Origin: Sphingobacterium sp. FBM7-1
GTDB lineage: Bacteria > Bacteroidota > Bacteroidia > Sphingobacteriales > Sphingobacteriaceae
DNA length: 64,000 nt
Assembly (NCBI RefSeq): GCF_020687765.1
Contig: NZ_JAJEWJ010000008.1
Location: 62,001 to 126,000 of the forward strand
Direction: 5' to 3'
This document shows, piece after piece, positions 27,982-36,900 of this stretch; the first letter of the stretch is position 1; each line of letters starts with the position of its first letter. The translations under genes and the position numbers were made by a program. The notes under the pieces are model-generated. The model worked only from the letters and a program-made list of their open reading frames with translations. It did not search any database and was not told where the DNA came from.

Positions 27982-29151
27982 TTATCGTTTCAATAATCTT
28001 TCTGGGAATTGACTGACGTTTTCCAAGGTCAGCTGCTGCATCACCTGATAGAGTTGGGCTTTGAACAAATTAACAGTATGTTCTCCACCCTCGTCGCCCA
28101 AGGCGCCGACACCATACATAAACGGACGTCCCATAAAATTAAAATCAGAACCCACCGCATGTGCCCGGGCTAAATCTACACCGGAGCGTATACCACCATC
28201 CAGCATAATTTTGATTTTCTCCTTATAAGTAGGGTTTCCGGCTAGGTGAATCAGGGAATTAATAGAGGACTCTCCGGCGTCTATTTGACGTCCACCGTGA
28301 TTGGATACGATCACACCGTCCGCACCAATACCGATTACCGCTTCCATATCTTCATCCGTTGTAATGCCTTTAACGACGAGTGCACCTTTCCAGATGTCGC
28401 GAATCGCTTTCACTTTTTCGATGTTTACTTTACCGGTAAACGTACGATCCATAAACTTCCCAAGCTGTGCTAAATCGAGGCCTTTCTCCATATAGGGCTT
28501 TAACGTCGCAAAAGAAGGGATGCCATGTTGCAATGTTTTGATACCCCACAATGGGCGAATCATCGCTTGTGTAATGTTGGAGATATTCATCTTAGGAGGC
28601 ATGGACAATCCCGCTTTTATTTCGCGGTAGCGAAGTCCGAAGGAAGGTACATCGACCAAGACAACGAGTACAGGACATTCTACAGCTTCAAGGCGGCGTA
28701 GGATATCGTCACGAAGCCTATTCTCGGTAGGATGGTAGAGTTGAAACCAGGCCTTTCCTTCTGAAACTTCTGCAATACGTTCGATACTGCTGGTCGATAC
28801 CGTGCTCAAGGTGTATGGAATATCATGTTTGGCAGCGGCTTTCGCAAGAATTTCGGGCGCATTAGGCCACATTAATCCTTGGAGCCCGATGGGAGAGATA
28901 CCGAAAGGCGCGCTATAGCGTCTTCCAAAAAGCTCAACGGACATGTCAATATCTCCAGCTACGCGAAGGTATTGTGGTTTCAGTATAATATCGTCGAAGT
29001 CGCTTTCATTTTTTGCTAAATTCCATTCTTCGTTGCAGCCTCCCTCGAGGTAATCAAATGCAAATTTTGGAATCCTGGATTTCGCTTTTTTCCGTAAATC
29101 TGCGATAGAAGGATATTTTGAATTATATCGATATACGATTTTCTCACTCAT
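27982..29151 (-). CDS. FMN-dependent alpha-hydroxy-acid dehydrogenase (LldD-like)
   Basis: A 389-aa member of the L-lactate dehydrogenase/glycolate oxidase family, which oxidises an alpha-hydroxy acid to the keto acid using FMN. SNHGGRQIDAGES carries the catalytic His and Arg, VVKGITTDEDM the conserved Lys, and LDGGIRSGVDLARAHAVG the FMN phosphate site. I prefer the ATG at 29151 (MSEKIVYRYNSKYPSI); the frame extends to 29259, into the repeat region. L-lactate is the most likely substrate. Confidence 0.92.
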   Translation of the reverse strand: MSEKIVYRYNSKYPSIADLRKKAKSRIPKFAFDYLEGGCNEEWNLAKNESDFDDIILKPQYLRVAGDIDMSVELFGRRYSAPFGISPIGLQGLMWPNAPEILAKAAAKHDIPYTLSTVSTSSIERIAEVSEGKAWFQLYHPTENRLRDDILRRLEAVECPVLVVLVDVPSFGLRYREIKAGLSMPPKMNISNITQAMIRPLWGIKTLQHGIPSFATLKPYMEKGLDLAQLGKFMDRTFTGKVNIEKVKAIRDIWKGALVVKGITTDEDMEAVIGIGADGVIVSNHGGRQIDAGESSINSLIHLAGNPTYKEKIKIMLDGGIRSGVDLARAHAVGSDFNFMGRPFMYGVGALGDEGGEHTVNLFKAQLYQVMQQLTLENVSQFPERLLKR

Positions 29152-29241
29152 TTCTGAAAAAGTAATTTTAAAAAGTGTAGCGAATATACACACAATTTCA
29201 ATATTTACTGTCCTGTTGTGTGTCGCTCGAGCCGCGAGGCT

Positions 29242-29385
29242 GTTACTTTTTTTTCGCAAAAAAAGTAACCAAAAAAACTCGCCACTTTAAAATTTTGAAA
29301 GAGTGGGTAGTGCATCTATAATATTTTTACATATTTCAAAATTTTACATGTGGCATTCAGAGGTTAAAGGAGGATTGTGCAATTG
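29242..29385 (+). repeat. Structured intergenic repeat, copy 2
   Basis: Hairpin A (12 bp, 29242-29253 with 29258-29269), A-rich link, P1 (GCCAC 29281-29285 with GTGGC 29350-29354), P2 (13 bp, 29288-29300 with 29334-29346), a loop with the conserved GGGTAGTGC, and a tail ending in CAATTG (29380-29385). The CAATTG is shared with copy 3 on the other strand. Confidence 0.82.
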
Positions 29386-29515
29386 TATTATCCCTTCTTA
29401 ACTTTTGAGGCCGCATCCGAATGTTTTACAACTGTACAAACTCATTCCTAGTACCATCCCTAATGTAAAACATTCGAAGCGGCGATTTTTACGCTCCTTT
29501 TTCTAAAAAAGGAGC
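29380..29515 (-). repeat. Structured intergenic repeat, copy 3 (inverted)
   Basis: On the minus strand: hairpin A (29493-29502 with 29506-29515), P1 (29410-29414 with 29479-29483, GCCGC/GCGGC), P2 (13 bp, 29418-29430 with 29464-29476), a loop with self-pairing GTAC motifs, and a tail ending in the CAATTG shared with copy 2. Copies 2 and 3 form a composite of about 274 bp, nearly symmetric about 29382. Confidence 0.82.
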
Positions 29516-29561
29516 ATAAATAAAATTTGGTGAAATCCCATTTTATTCATATATTAGCCTC

Positions 29562-29661
29562 GCTTATAGAGAAAGGCAGAGGGAGTAGACCCGAAGAAGC
29601 CTTAGCAACCTGTCTCTTGACAAGGTGCTACATTCTACTCCTGATTAGGAGAAAGATAAGC
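29562..29661 (+). promoter_or_regulatory. SAM-I (S-box) riboswitch upstream of metE
   Basis: It has the S-box core: P1 GCTTAT/ATAAGC (29562-29567 with 29656-29661), then AGAGAAAGGC, a GAGGGA-like stretch, CCCGAAGAAGCC, TTAGCAACC, AAGGTGCTACATTC and GAAAGATAAG. P4 is CTCCT/AGGAG (29638-29642 with 29647-29651). Downstream, ACACT/AGTGT (29667-29671 with 29678-29682) is followed by CCTTTTCTCC, and TTCTCC (29687-29692) could pair with GGAGAA (29648-29653), an alternative that would break P4. High SAM is expected to reduce metE expression. Confidence 0.93.
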
Positions 29662-29733
29662 TGAGTACACTTCTTCTAGTGTCCTTTTCTCCAAAGCAAA
29701 CGGTAAAAGAATTTAAACACAACAACTATATTT

Positions 29734-32046
29734 ATGTTATTAACAAACAATTTAGGATACCCCAGAGTGGGTGCGTTCCGCGAATTGAAAAAGGCCAATG
29801 AAGCATATTGGGCTAAGAAAATCAGCGCGGAAGAATTATTGCAAGCTGGACTTAAAATCCGGGAAAGCAATTGGAAGACACAGCAGGAAGCAGGCATCGA
29901 CCTGATCCCATCAAACGACTTTTCTTTTTATGATCAAGTTTTGGATTTGTCGTTAACCGTGGGAGCTATTCCAGCACGTTACAACTCCCTATTGGATCGA
30001 ATTGACCGTCAATATAACCTTGATCTATACTTTGCGATGGCACGTGGTTTCCAAGAAGAGGGTGTTGACGTTACCGCGATGGAAATGACGAAGTGGTTTG
30101 ATACTAACTACCACTATCTTGTTCCGGAATTTACGAAAGATCAAACATTCCAGTTAACTTCGGAGAAATTCTTGAACGAGTATAAGGAGGCCAAATCTTT
30201 AGGTTTTGAAACGAAACCTGTACTGATTGGCCCGATAACTTACCTGTTAATTGGTAAAGAAAAAGAAGAAGGTTTTCAGCGTATCGACTTGATTGATCGT
30301 TTGTTGCCTGTTTATGAAGAAATTTTAGCGAAGTTGGCCGATGCCGGTGCACAATATGTACAAATCGATGAGCCTTACTTGGCTTTGGATATTGATGCGG
30401 CTACGCGGTCTTTATATGGTAAGGTGTTTGAGAAATTAGCAGCTGCCGCAAAAAACATTAAATTAATCGTAGCAACTTATTTCGAAGCACTTCAGGATAA
30501 TGAGGAAACTGCTGTGAACTTGCCCGTACACGCGCTTCATCTCGATCTTGTGCGTGGAGAAAATCAACTCGATACCATTTTGCCAAAGGTTCCGGCATCC
30601 TTAACACTTTCGTTGGGGGTTGTTGAAGGACGAAACATTTGGAAAAACGACTATGAGAAATCATTAGAAAAAATTAAACAGGCCGTGGAAGCGCTCGGTG
30701 CAGAACGGGTATGGGTTGCTCCGTCTTCCTCGTTGCTTCATGTTCCGTTTGATTTGGATAACGAAGATAATGAAGAATCGTTGCCTGCCGAGGTAAAGAA
30801 TTGGTTAGCGTTTGCAAAACAAAAGTTAGCCGAAGTGAAAGATCTATCCGTATTGGCGAATGGTGAAGTGGATGTAAAAACAGCGGCACGCTTTGATGCG
30901 AATAAAGCTGCTGCGGAAAGTCGCCGCACATCACCTCTGATTCACAGACCGGAGGTCAAGGAGCGTACCGCGAATATTACAGATGACGACGCAACGCGTA
31001 CTTCTCCGTTCTCGGTTCGTAAAGCCGCACAGCAGGCTAAATTTAACTTGCCGGGTTTTGCTACGACCACCATCGGTTCTTTCCCACAGACGAAAGATGT
31101 CCGCAAGTGGAGAGCAGATTTGAAAAAAGGCGTCATTACGCAAGAGCAATACGATAAAGAGATTGCTGAAGAAACGGAAAGAACGATACGTTTGCAAGAA
31201 GACTTGGATATTGATGTTTTAGTGCATGGAGAGTTTGAGCGTAATGATATGGTGGAATACTTTGGTGAACAATTGGCAGGCTACGCATTCACGAAGAATG
31301 GATGGGTACAGTCTTACGGTTCCCGTTGTGTGAAGCCGCCAATAATTTATGGGGATGTTTATCGTCCGGAGGATATGACTGTTCGTTGGTCTGCGTATGC
31401 ACAGTCCTTGACCGATCGTCCGGTAAAAGGTATGTTGACCGGGCCAGTTACGATTTTACAATGGTCATTTGTACGTAACGATCAACCGCGTTCGACGACA
31501 ACTTATCAAATAGCCTTAGCCATTTTGGATGAGGTGCAGGCATTAGAAAAAGCAGGCATCAAAATCATCCAGATCGATGAGCCGGCTATTCGGGAAGGGT
31601 TGCCGCTACGTAAGGCAGGACAAAAAGATTACTTGAATTGGGCGGTCCGTGCTTTCCGTGTTTCCTCATCCAATGTAGAAGATGATACGCAGATCCACAC
31701 CCACATGTGTTATTCGGAATTCAATGATGTCATTGAAGATATCGCAGCTATGGATGCGGATGTTATCACGATAGAAACCTCACGTTCTCAAATGGAATTG
31801 CTGGATGCATTTGCGGGCGATTTCAAATATCCAAACGATATTGGTCCTGGGGTATACGATATCCATTCGCCACGTGTGCCAAGCACAGAGGAGATGGTGC
31901 ATTTGCTTCGTAAGGCTAAAGCGGTGGTACCCGCCGAACAACTATGGGTAAACCCAGATTGTGGTTTAAAAACCCGTGCATGGCCGGAGACAAAAGCAGC
32001 GTTAGAATCGATGGTTGAAGCAGCTAAGATTTTACGCGCAGAGTAA
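29734..32046 (+). CDS. metE: Cobalamin-independent methionine synthase
   Basis: It methylates homocysteine to methionine with 5-methyltetrahydropteroyl-triglutamate in the cytoplasm. The 770-aa protein has the two-domain family layout: N-terminal barrel from NNLGYPRVGAFRELKKA, C-terminal catalytic barrel from TTIGSFPQTKDVRKWR. Zinc ligands are visible in HTHMCYSEF and NPDCGLKTR. It is monocistronic, with a SAM-I riboswitch ahead and a strong terminator behind, so it is controlled by SAM level. Confidence 0.98.
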   Translation: MLLTNNLGYPRVGAFRELKKANEAYWAKKISAEELLQAGLKIRESNWKTQQEAGIDLIPSNDFSFYDQVLDLSLTVGAIPARYNSLLDRIDRQYNLDLYFAMARGFQEEGVDVTAMEMTKWFDTNYHYLVPEFTKDQTFQLTSEKFLNEYKEAKSLGFETKPVLIGPITYLLIGKEKEEGFQRIDLIDRLLPVYEEILAKLADAGAQYVQIDEPYLALDIDAATRSLYGKVFEKLAAAAKNIKLIVATYFEALQDNEETAVNLPVHALHLDLVRGENQLDTILPKVPASLTLSLGVVEGRNIWKNDYEKSLEKIKQAVEALGAERVWVAPSSSLLHVPFDLDNEDNEESLPAEVKNWLAFAKQKLAEVKDLSVLANGEVDVKTAARFDANKAAAESRRTSPLIHRPEVKERTANITDDDATRTSPFSVRKAAQQAKFNLPGFATTTIGSFPQTKDVRKWRADLKKGVITQEQYDKEIAEETERTIRLQEDLDIDVLVHGEFERNDMVEYFGEQLAGYAFTKNGWVQSYGSRCVKPPIIYGDVYRPEDMTVRWSAYAQSLTDRPVKGMLTGPVTILQWSFVRNDQPRSTTTYQIALAILDEVQALEKAGIKIIQIDEPAIREGLPLRKAGQKDYLNWAVRAFRVSSSNVEDDTQIHTHMCYSEFNDVIEDIAAMDADVITIETSRSQMELLDAFAGDFKYPNDIGPGVYDIHSPRVPSTEEMVHLLRKAKAVVPAEQLWVNPDCGLKTRAWPETKAALESMVEAAKILRAE

Positions 32047-32076
32047 TATCGACACCAATTTAGTATTATAAAAGTG

Positions 32077-32113
32077 GATACAGCCCGAAGGATTCTTCGG
32101 GCTGTATCGTTTT
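32077..32113 (+). terminator. Intrinsic terminator of metE
   Basis: A perfect 14-bp stem (32077-32090 with 32095-32108), a GATT loop, then GTTTTT. Confidence 0.9.
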
Positions 32114-32177
32114 TGATACAAATGAACGGGCAACATTTTTTTTACAATAGGAGGTCAATTACTTAACGTAAGCTTAG

Positions 32178-32185
32178 TATTTTTG
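32178..32185 (+). promoter_or_regulatory. -7 box directly before a start codon
   Basis: TATTTTTG matches TAnnTTTG and ends six bases before the ATG at 32192. TTAACG stands eight bases upstream of the box, as it does in front of the histidine kinase gene. Confidence 0.45.
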
Positions 32186-32191
32186 CTCGAC

Positions 32192-32563
32192 ATGTTATTT
32201 AAGATTGTTCATTCCATTATATTGCTATGTTACTTGAATATTCTGGTTTACCAACCAGAATCTGGGTATGCTATGCGGTATGATGATTCTCTTTTAAATG
32301 GGGAATCGCTTTTGGAGATCGTTCTTGATGACGTTTTAGCATTGCCGATTGATAAAGATGCGGCGGATGTAGAAATCTTATACGATGAATATCGTTCGCA
32401 CGAGTATCAGGCTTTGTCCTTATCGCTCTTTGTGTTGGTGTTGACATTGTTGTTTCCGTTTGAACAACTAGCTCGATATGTAAAGCATCCGGTATACGAT
32501 GGTAAAAAACGAATAATTATACCGAATTATTACACACACCTGCATAGGCTACAGCCCTTTTAG
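32192..32563 (+). CDS. Small membrane protein, unknown function
   Basis: A 123-aa protein from the ATG at 32192 (a TTG at 32183 would add three residues). It has hydrophobic segments near residues 3-20 and 74-90 and an acidic middle (LDDVLALPIDKDAADVEILYDEY). I do not recognise a family. A TATTTTTG box ends only six bases before the ATG, so the message could be leaderless. It stands alone between metE and the efflux genes. Confidence 0.65.
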   Translation: MLFKIVHSIILLCYLNILVYQPESGYAMRYDDSLLNGESLLEIVLDDVLALPIDKDAADVEILYDEYRSHEYQALSLSLFVLVLTLLFPFEQLARYVKHPVYDGKKRIIIPNYYTHLHRLQPF

Positions 32564-32684
32564 CTTTTAATTCCCAATAGTTCCCCACATCTTCGAACAA
32601 TTTCGCAGGTATTAATGTTTGGGTTTGTCCCCCACGCGTAGCAATAGATAAGGAACTATATGTTATTCCATTGACTTTAAGCAT
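32517..32684 (-). CDS. Possible 55-aa ORF or coding remnant
   Basis: The minus strand is open for about 68 codons, of which 55 follow the ATG at 32684 (MLKVNGITYSSLSIATRGGQ and onward to GVCNNSV). It fills most of the gap between the small membrane protein and the RND adaptor gene and overlaps the former by 47 bases. Composition looks protein-like, but I recognise no family. It may be chance or the end of a decayed gene. Confidence 0.25.
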   Translation of the reverse strand: MLKVNGITYSSLSIATRGGQTQTLIPAKLFEDVGNYWELKAKRAVAYAGVCNNSV

Positions 32685-32799
32685 TTTTTCTCGTAAGCAG
32701 GAGTAAACAAGTCCTGTAGAGGGAAATAGTTAAACATGTTACCTATTGCAAGAGGCTTAACATTAATACAGATTTTAATCACTTTTTTAGTAATAATAA

Positions 32800-33903
32800 A
32801 TGAAGACACTTTCATTGGTGTTCCCGGTATTGGGATTGGCGTTGTTCGCCAGTAGTTGCACCGTTAAGAGTACAGAAAGCAGCGCGGAGGCGGTAAAACA
32901 ACTGCCCGTAGTAAATCTTACCGTCATGGATACGACGGTATACAAAGAATATATTGCCGATATACAAGCAACAAAAAATGTGGAGTTGCGGTCCCGTTTA
33001 ACCGGATTTTTGGAAAAAATATATGTAGATGAAGGGGCATTGGTTAAGGCCGGCCAAGTTCTTTTCCAACTTAACAACGAAGAGTACAAAGCAGATTATG
33101 CAAAAGCAGAAGCAGCACTTGATATTGCCGTTTCGGAAGCAAAAAAGGTAGAGTTAGAGAAGGAACGGACCAAAAAACTAGTAGCGAAGAATATTGTTTC
33201 TGCGACCGAAGCAGATCTTATAGCTGTGCAGTACAAAGCCGCGCTATCGAAAATAGAAGAGGCTAAAGCGGTGAAGAACCAAATGCAAACCAAACTCTCC
33301 CAAACGCTTATCCGAGCTCCTTTTAATGGGCGTATTGACCGAATTCAACTCAAAGAAGGCTCTTTGCTTGAAGAAGGTTCGTTGATCACGACGATATCAG
33401 ACTTGGGAAAAGTCAACGTTTATTTCGATATTTCAGAATCGGAATACCTGGATTTGGCTACTGATTCTAATTTCCGTAGCAATACTTTTAAAAGGGCGGT
33501 CAAGCTTGTTTTAGCAAATGGCGAGGAGTATCCCTATGGTGGAGAAGCGAAGATTGTAGAGAGTGAATTCAATCCCGGGACCGGCTCTATATCGCTGCGT
33601 GCCGAATTCCCTAATACGGAAGGATTGCTAAAGCACGGTGCGTCGGGTAAGATTGGTGTACCGGTATCGACCGGAGATACGCGGTTTGTACATCAAAAAT
33701 CGGTGGTCGAAATTCAAGATAAAGCATATGTGTATGTTGTAGGTGAAAATGAAACGGTGAAGATGACGCCTTTCGAGGCAGGATCACGTGTAGGACATTA
33801 TTATATCGTAGAGAGCGGTCTGGAGGGGAACGAAAAAATTGTTTTTGAAGGCGTGCGCGGGCTTCGTGATGGTATGAAAATAAAACCCTTGACTCAACAA
33901 TAA
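32800..33903 (+). CDS. RND efflux periplasmic adaptor subunit
   Basis: A 367-aa membrane-fusion protein of the AcrA/MexA type. The lipoprotein signal (MKTLSLVFPVLGLALFASSC) puts it in the periplasm, anchored by Cys20. Domains in order: first beta-barrel/lipoyl part (about 45-85), an alpha-hairpin (about 90-165), the second lipoyl half with TLIRAPFNGRIDRIQLKEGS, a beta-barrel, and a membrane-proximal domain. It is followed by its permease after 38 nt and should join permease and outer-membrane factor. Confidence 0.93.
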   Translation: MKTLSLVFPVLGLALFASSCTVKSTESSAEAVKQLPVVNLTVMDTTVYKEYIADIQATKNVELRSRLTGFLEKIYVDEGALVKAGQVLFQLNNEEYKADYAKAEAALDIAVSEAKKVELEKERTKKLVAKNIVSATEADLIAVQYKAALSKIEEAKAVKNQMQTKLSQTLIRAPFNGRIDRIQLKEGSLLEEGSLITTISDLGKVNVYFDISESEYLDLATDSNFRSNTFKRAVKLVLANGEEYPYGGEAKIVESEFNPGTGSISLRAEFPNTEGLLKHGASGKIGVPVSTGDTRFVHQKSVVEIQDKAYVYVVGENETVKMTPFEAGSRVGHYYIVESGLEGNEKIVFEGVRGLRDGMKIKPLTQQ

Positions 33904-33941
33904 CGATATTGGTTATACACTAATTTTTAGCAAATAATTTC

Positions 33942-36900
33942 ATGTTTGAAACTTATATAAAACGGCCGGTTCTTTCGTTGGTGATATCTATTTTTATCAC
34001 CTTGCTAGGACTTTTGGCCTTATTTACACTGCCTATTACACAGTTTCCGGATATTGTGCCGCCCTCTGTGGTCGTAACGGCTAACTATACTGGTGCCAAC
34101 GCAGAAGTGAGTACCGATGCGGTCGCGATTCCCTTGGAACGTGCGATCAACGGTGTCGCGGGTATGACATCCATGAATACCGTTACTACAAATAACGGAA
34201 CGACACTCATCCAAGTAGCATTTAATGTGGGAGTAGACCCTGATATCGCTGCGGTTAACGTACAGAACAGAGTATCCACCGTATTAGATGAGCTTCCTGA
34301 AGAGGTAATACGTGCAGGTGTTATCACCGAGAAGGAGGTCAACAGTATGTTGATGTACCTCAATATCTATACAACGGACGAAACGGCTGACGAGCGGTTT
34401 ATCTACAACTTTACGGATATCAATATCTTAAAAGAACTGAAACGTATCGAGGGGGTAGGTTTTGCCGAAATCATGGGATTCAAAGACTACGCTATGCGGG
34501 TCTGGTTGAAGCCGGATCGTCTTGCTGCTTACCAGATTTCTACCGAGGAGGTTATTGAGGCGCTACGGAGACAGAATATTGAGGCTGCCCCGGGACAAAC
34601 CGGGATCGGATCGGATAAGACGGTAAACATGCAGCAGTATGTATTGCGTTATCCAGGTCGTTTTTCTGAGCCCGATGAGTATGCGAATGTGCCGATCCGG
34701 GCAAATTCGGATGGTTCTATTCTCCGGATTCGGGATATAGCCGATGTGGAATTTGGTTCGTTGGAATATGAAATGGCTTCCAAGGCGGATGGTCGCCCTT
34801 CAGCATCCATTATGATGAAGCAGCTGCCGGGATCCAATGCGCAGGATGTAATCCAGCGTGTTAAGGATCGCATGGAAGAACTGAAAACGATGACCTTCCC
34901 GCCAGGAATGGAATATAGCATGGGATATGATGTTTCCCGTTTTTTGGATGCCTCGATGTCTAGTGTTGTAAAAACACTTTTAGAAGCATTTATTCTGGTT
35001 TTCTTGGTCGTGTTTATCTTTCTTCAAGATTTTAGAGCGACTATTATTCCTATCCTTGCCGTTCCCGTCAGTTTGATCGGAGCCCTGTTTTTTATGTTAA
35101 TGATGGGCTTCTCCATTAACTTATTAACACTATTTGCGCTTGTCTTGGCCATCGGTATTGTGGTGGATAACGGTATTGTCGTGGTGGAGGCCGTCTTTGC
35201 CAAGATGGAGGAAGAACATTTACCTCCGATGGAGGCCACACTTGCCGCTATGAAAGAGGTGGGATCGGCCGTGATCGCGATTACATTGGTCATGTCTGCG
35301 GTATTTATTCCAGTCGCCTTTCTCTCGGGGCCGGTGGGCGTGTTCTACCGACAGTTTTCGCTTACGCTAGCCGCGGCTATTGTGATTTCCGGAATCAACG
35401 CGTTAACTCTTACACCTGCCTTATGTGCCCTTATCCTTCGCTCGCCACATGATAAAAAAGAATCTAACAGTTGGTTAAGCAGGTTCTTTAAAAAGTTTAA
35501 TACGGCGTACGATAAAACAGCAGGTGGCTACAGAAGCCTTCTGACGCGCATTGCGGGACGCAGAATGGTAACGGTGGGGATGCTTATTTTCTTCTTTATT
35601 GCTACATGGGGTGCGAGTAGTATATTGCCATCTGGCTTTATTCCTACCGAGGATCAGGGGATGGTGTACGTGAATGTGACGACACCTCCGGGTGCAACGG
35701 TAGACCGTACCGAGCGGGCATTGAACGAGGTGGGGGAGATCGCGAGAAGCTTAGAGTCTGTCGAGACGGTATCAACACTTGCGGGATACAGCTTGTTAAC
35801 CGAAGTGTCAGGTGCTTCTTATGGTATGGGGATGATTAACCTCAAAACGTGGGATGAGCGAGATGTGACCGTTGACGACGTGATGCGGGAGTTGCAGGAG
35901 AAAACAGCCCACATCGCCGATGCGGAAATCGAATTTTTTCCGCCGCCTACGGTTCCAGGCTTTGGTAACGCTTCTGGTTTCGAATTACGGTTATTGGATC
36001 GCAGCGGGAATGAAGACTTAAATCAAACAGCGGAAGTTGTCGAGGATTTTATAACAGCTCTCAATAATTCAGAGGCTATTGAAGGAGTTTCTTCGAGTTT
36101 TGATGTGAGCTTTCCGCAGTACATGCTCGAGGTCGATTACGATATGGCCGCCAAAAGAGGAATTTCTGTGGAAAATGCGATGACGACGCTGCAGACCCTA
36201 ATGGGAAGTTTTTATGCGACGAATTTTATTCGTTACGGACAGATGTATAAGGTTATGGTACAGGCCGACCCGCATTATCGTCAGACACCGGAAGATGTCT
36301 TAAATCTGTTTGTGAAGACTGCAGACGGCGAAATGGTACCTTATTCTTCTTTCATCCAGATGAAACGTATTTATGGGCCAGAGCAGATTACACGTTATAA
36401 TATGTTCACATCGGCGATGTTGAACGGACAGCCAGCTCCTGGCTACAGTACGGGACAGGCGATTGAAACGATCCAACGACTGGCCGAGGAATTGCCACAG
36501 GGGTATGCGATTGAATGGTCCGGTATGACACGGGAGCAGGTTATCTCGGGAAACCAGGCTGTTTATATTTTTGCGTTGTGTCTGGTCTTCGTGTATTTAT
36601 TGCTTTCGGCTCAATATGAGAGTTTCTTGTTGCCGTTACCAGTTATCCTCGGATTGCCAGCGGGTATTTTCGGCTCTTTCTTGTTCCTTAAATTACTCGG
36701 GCTGGAAAACGATATTTATGCACAAGTGGCCTTGGTTATGTTGATTGGTCTACTCGGGAAGAATGCTATTCTGATTGTGGAATACGCGGTGTTAAAACAA
36801 AAGCAAGGCATGAGCGTATTACAGGCAGCTATCGAAGGGGCATATGTGAGGCTGCGTCCCATATTGATGACATCATTTGCGATTATAGCAGGACTTATAC

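Noticed and set aside
23091..29515. The covarying repeats as integron attC sites or a CRISPR array
   Set aside because: attC sites need R and L boxes (GTTRRRY/RYYYAAC) and cassettes with an integrase; the tails read GTTAATA, GTTAAAG and GTTAAGA and no cassettes are present. There are no regular spacers or cas genes.
32564..32799. A riboswitch or attenuator ahead of the RND adaptor gene
   Set aside because: No stable hairpin or known motif was found on the plus strand.
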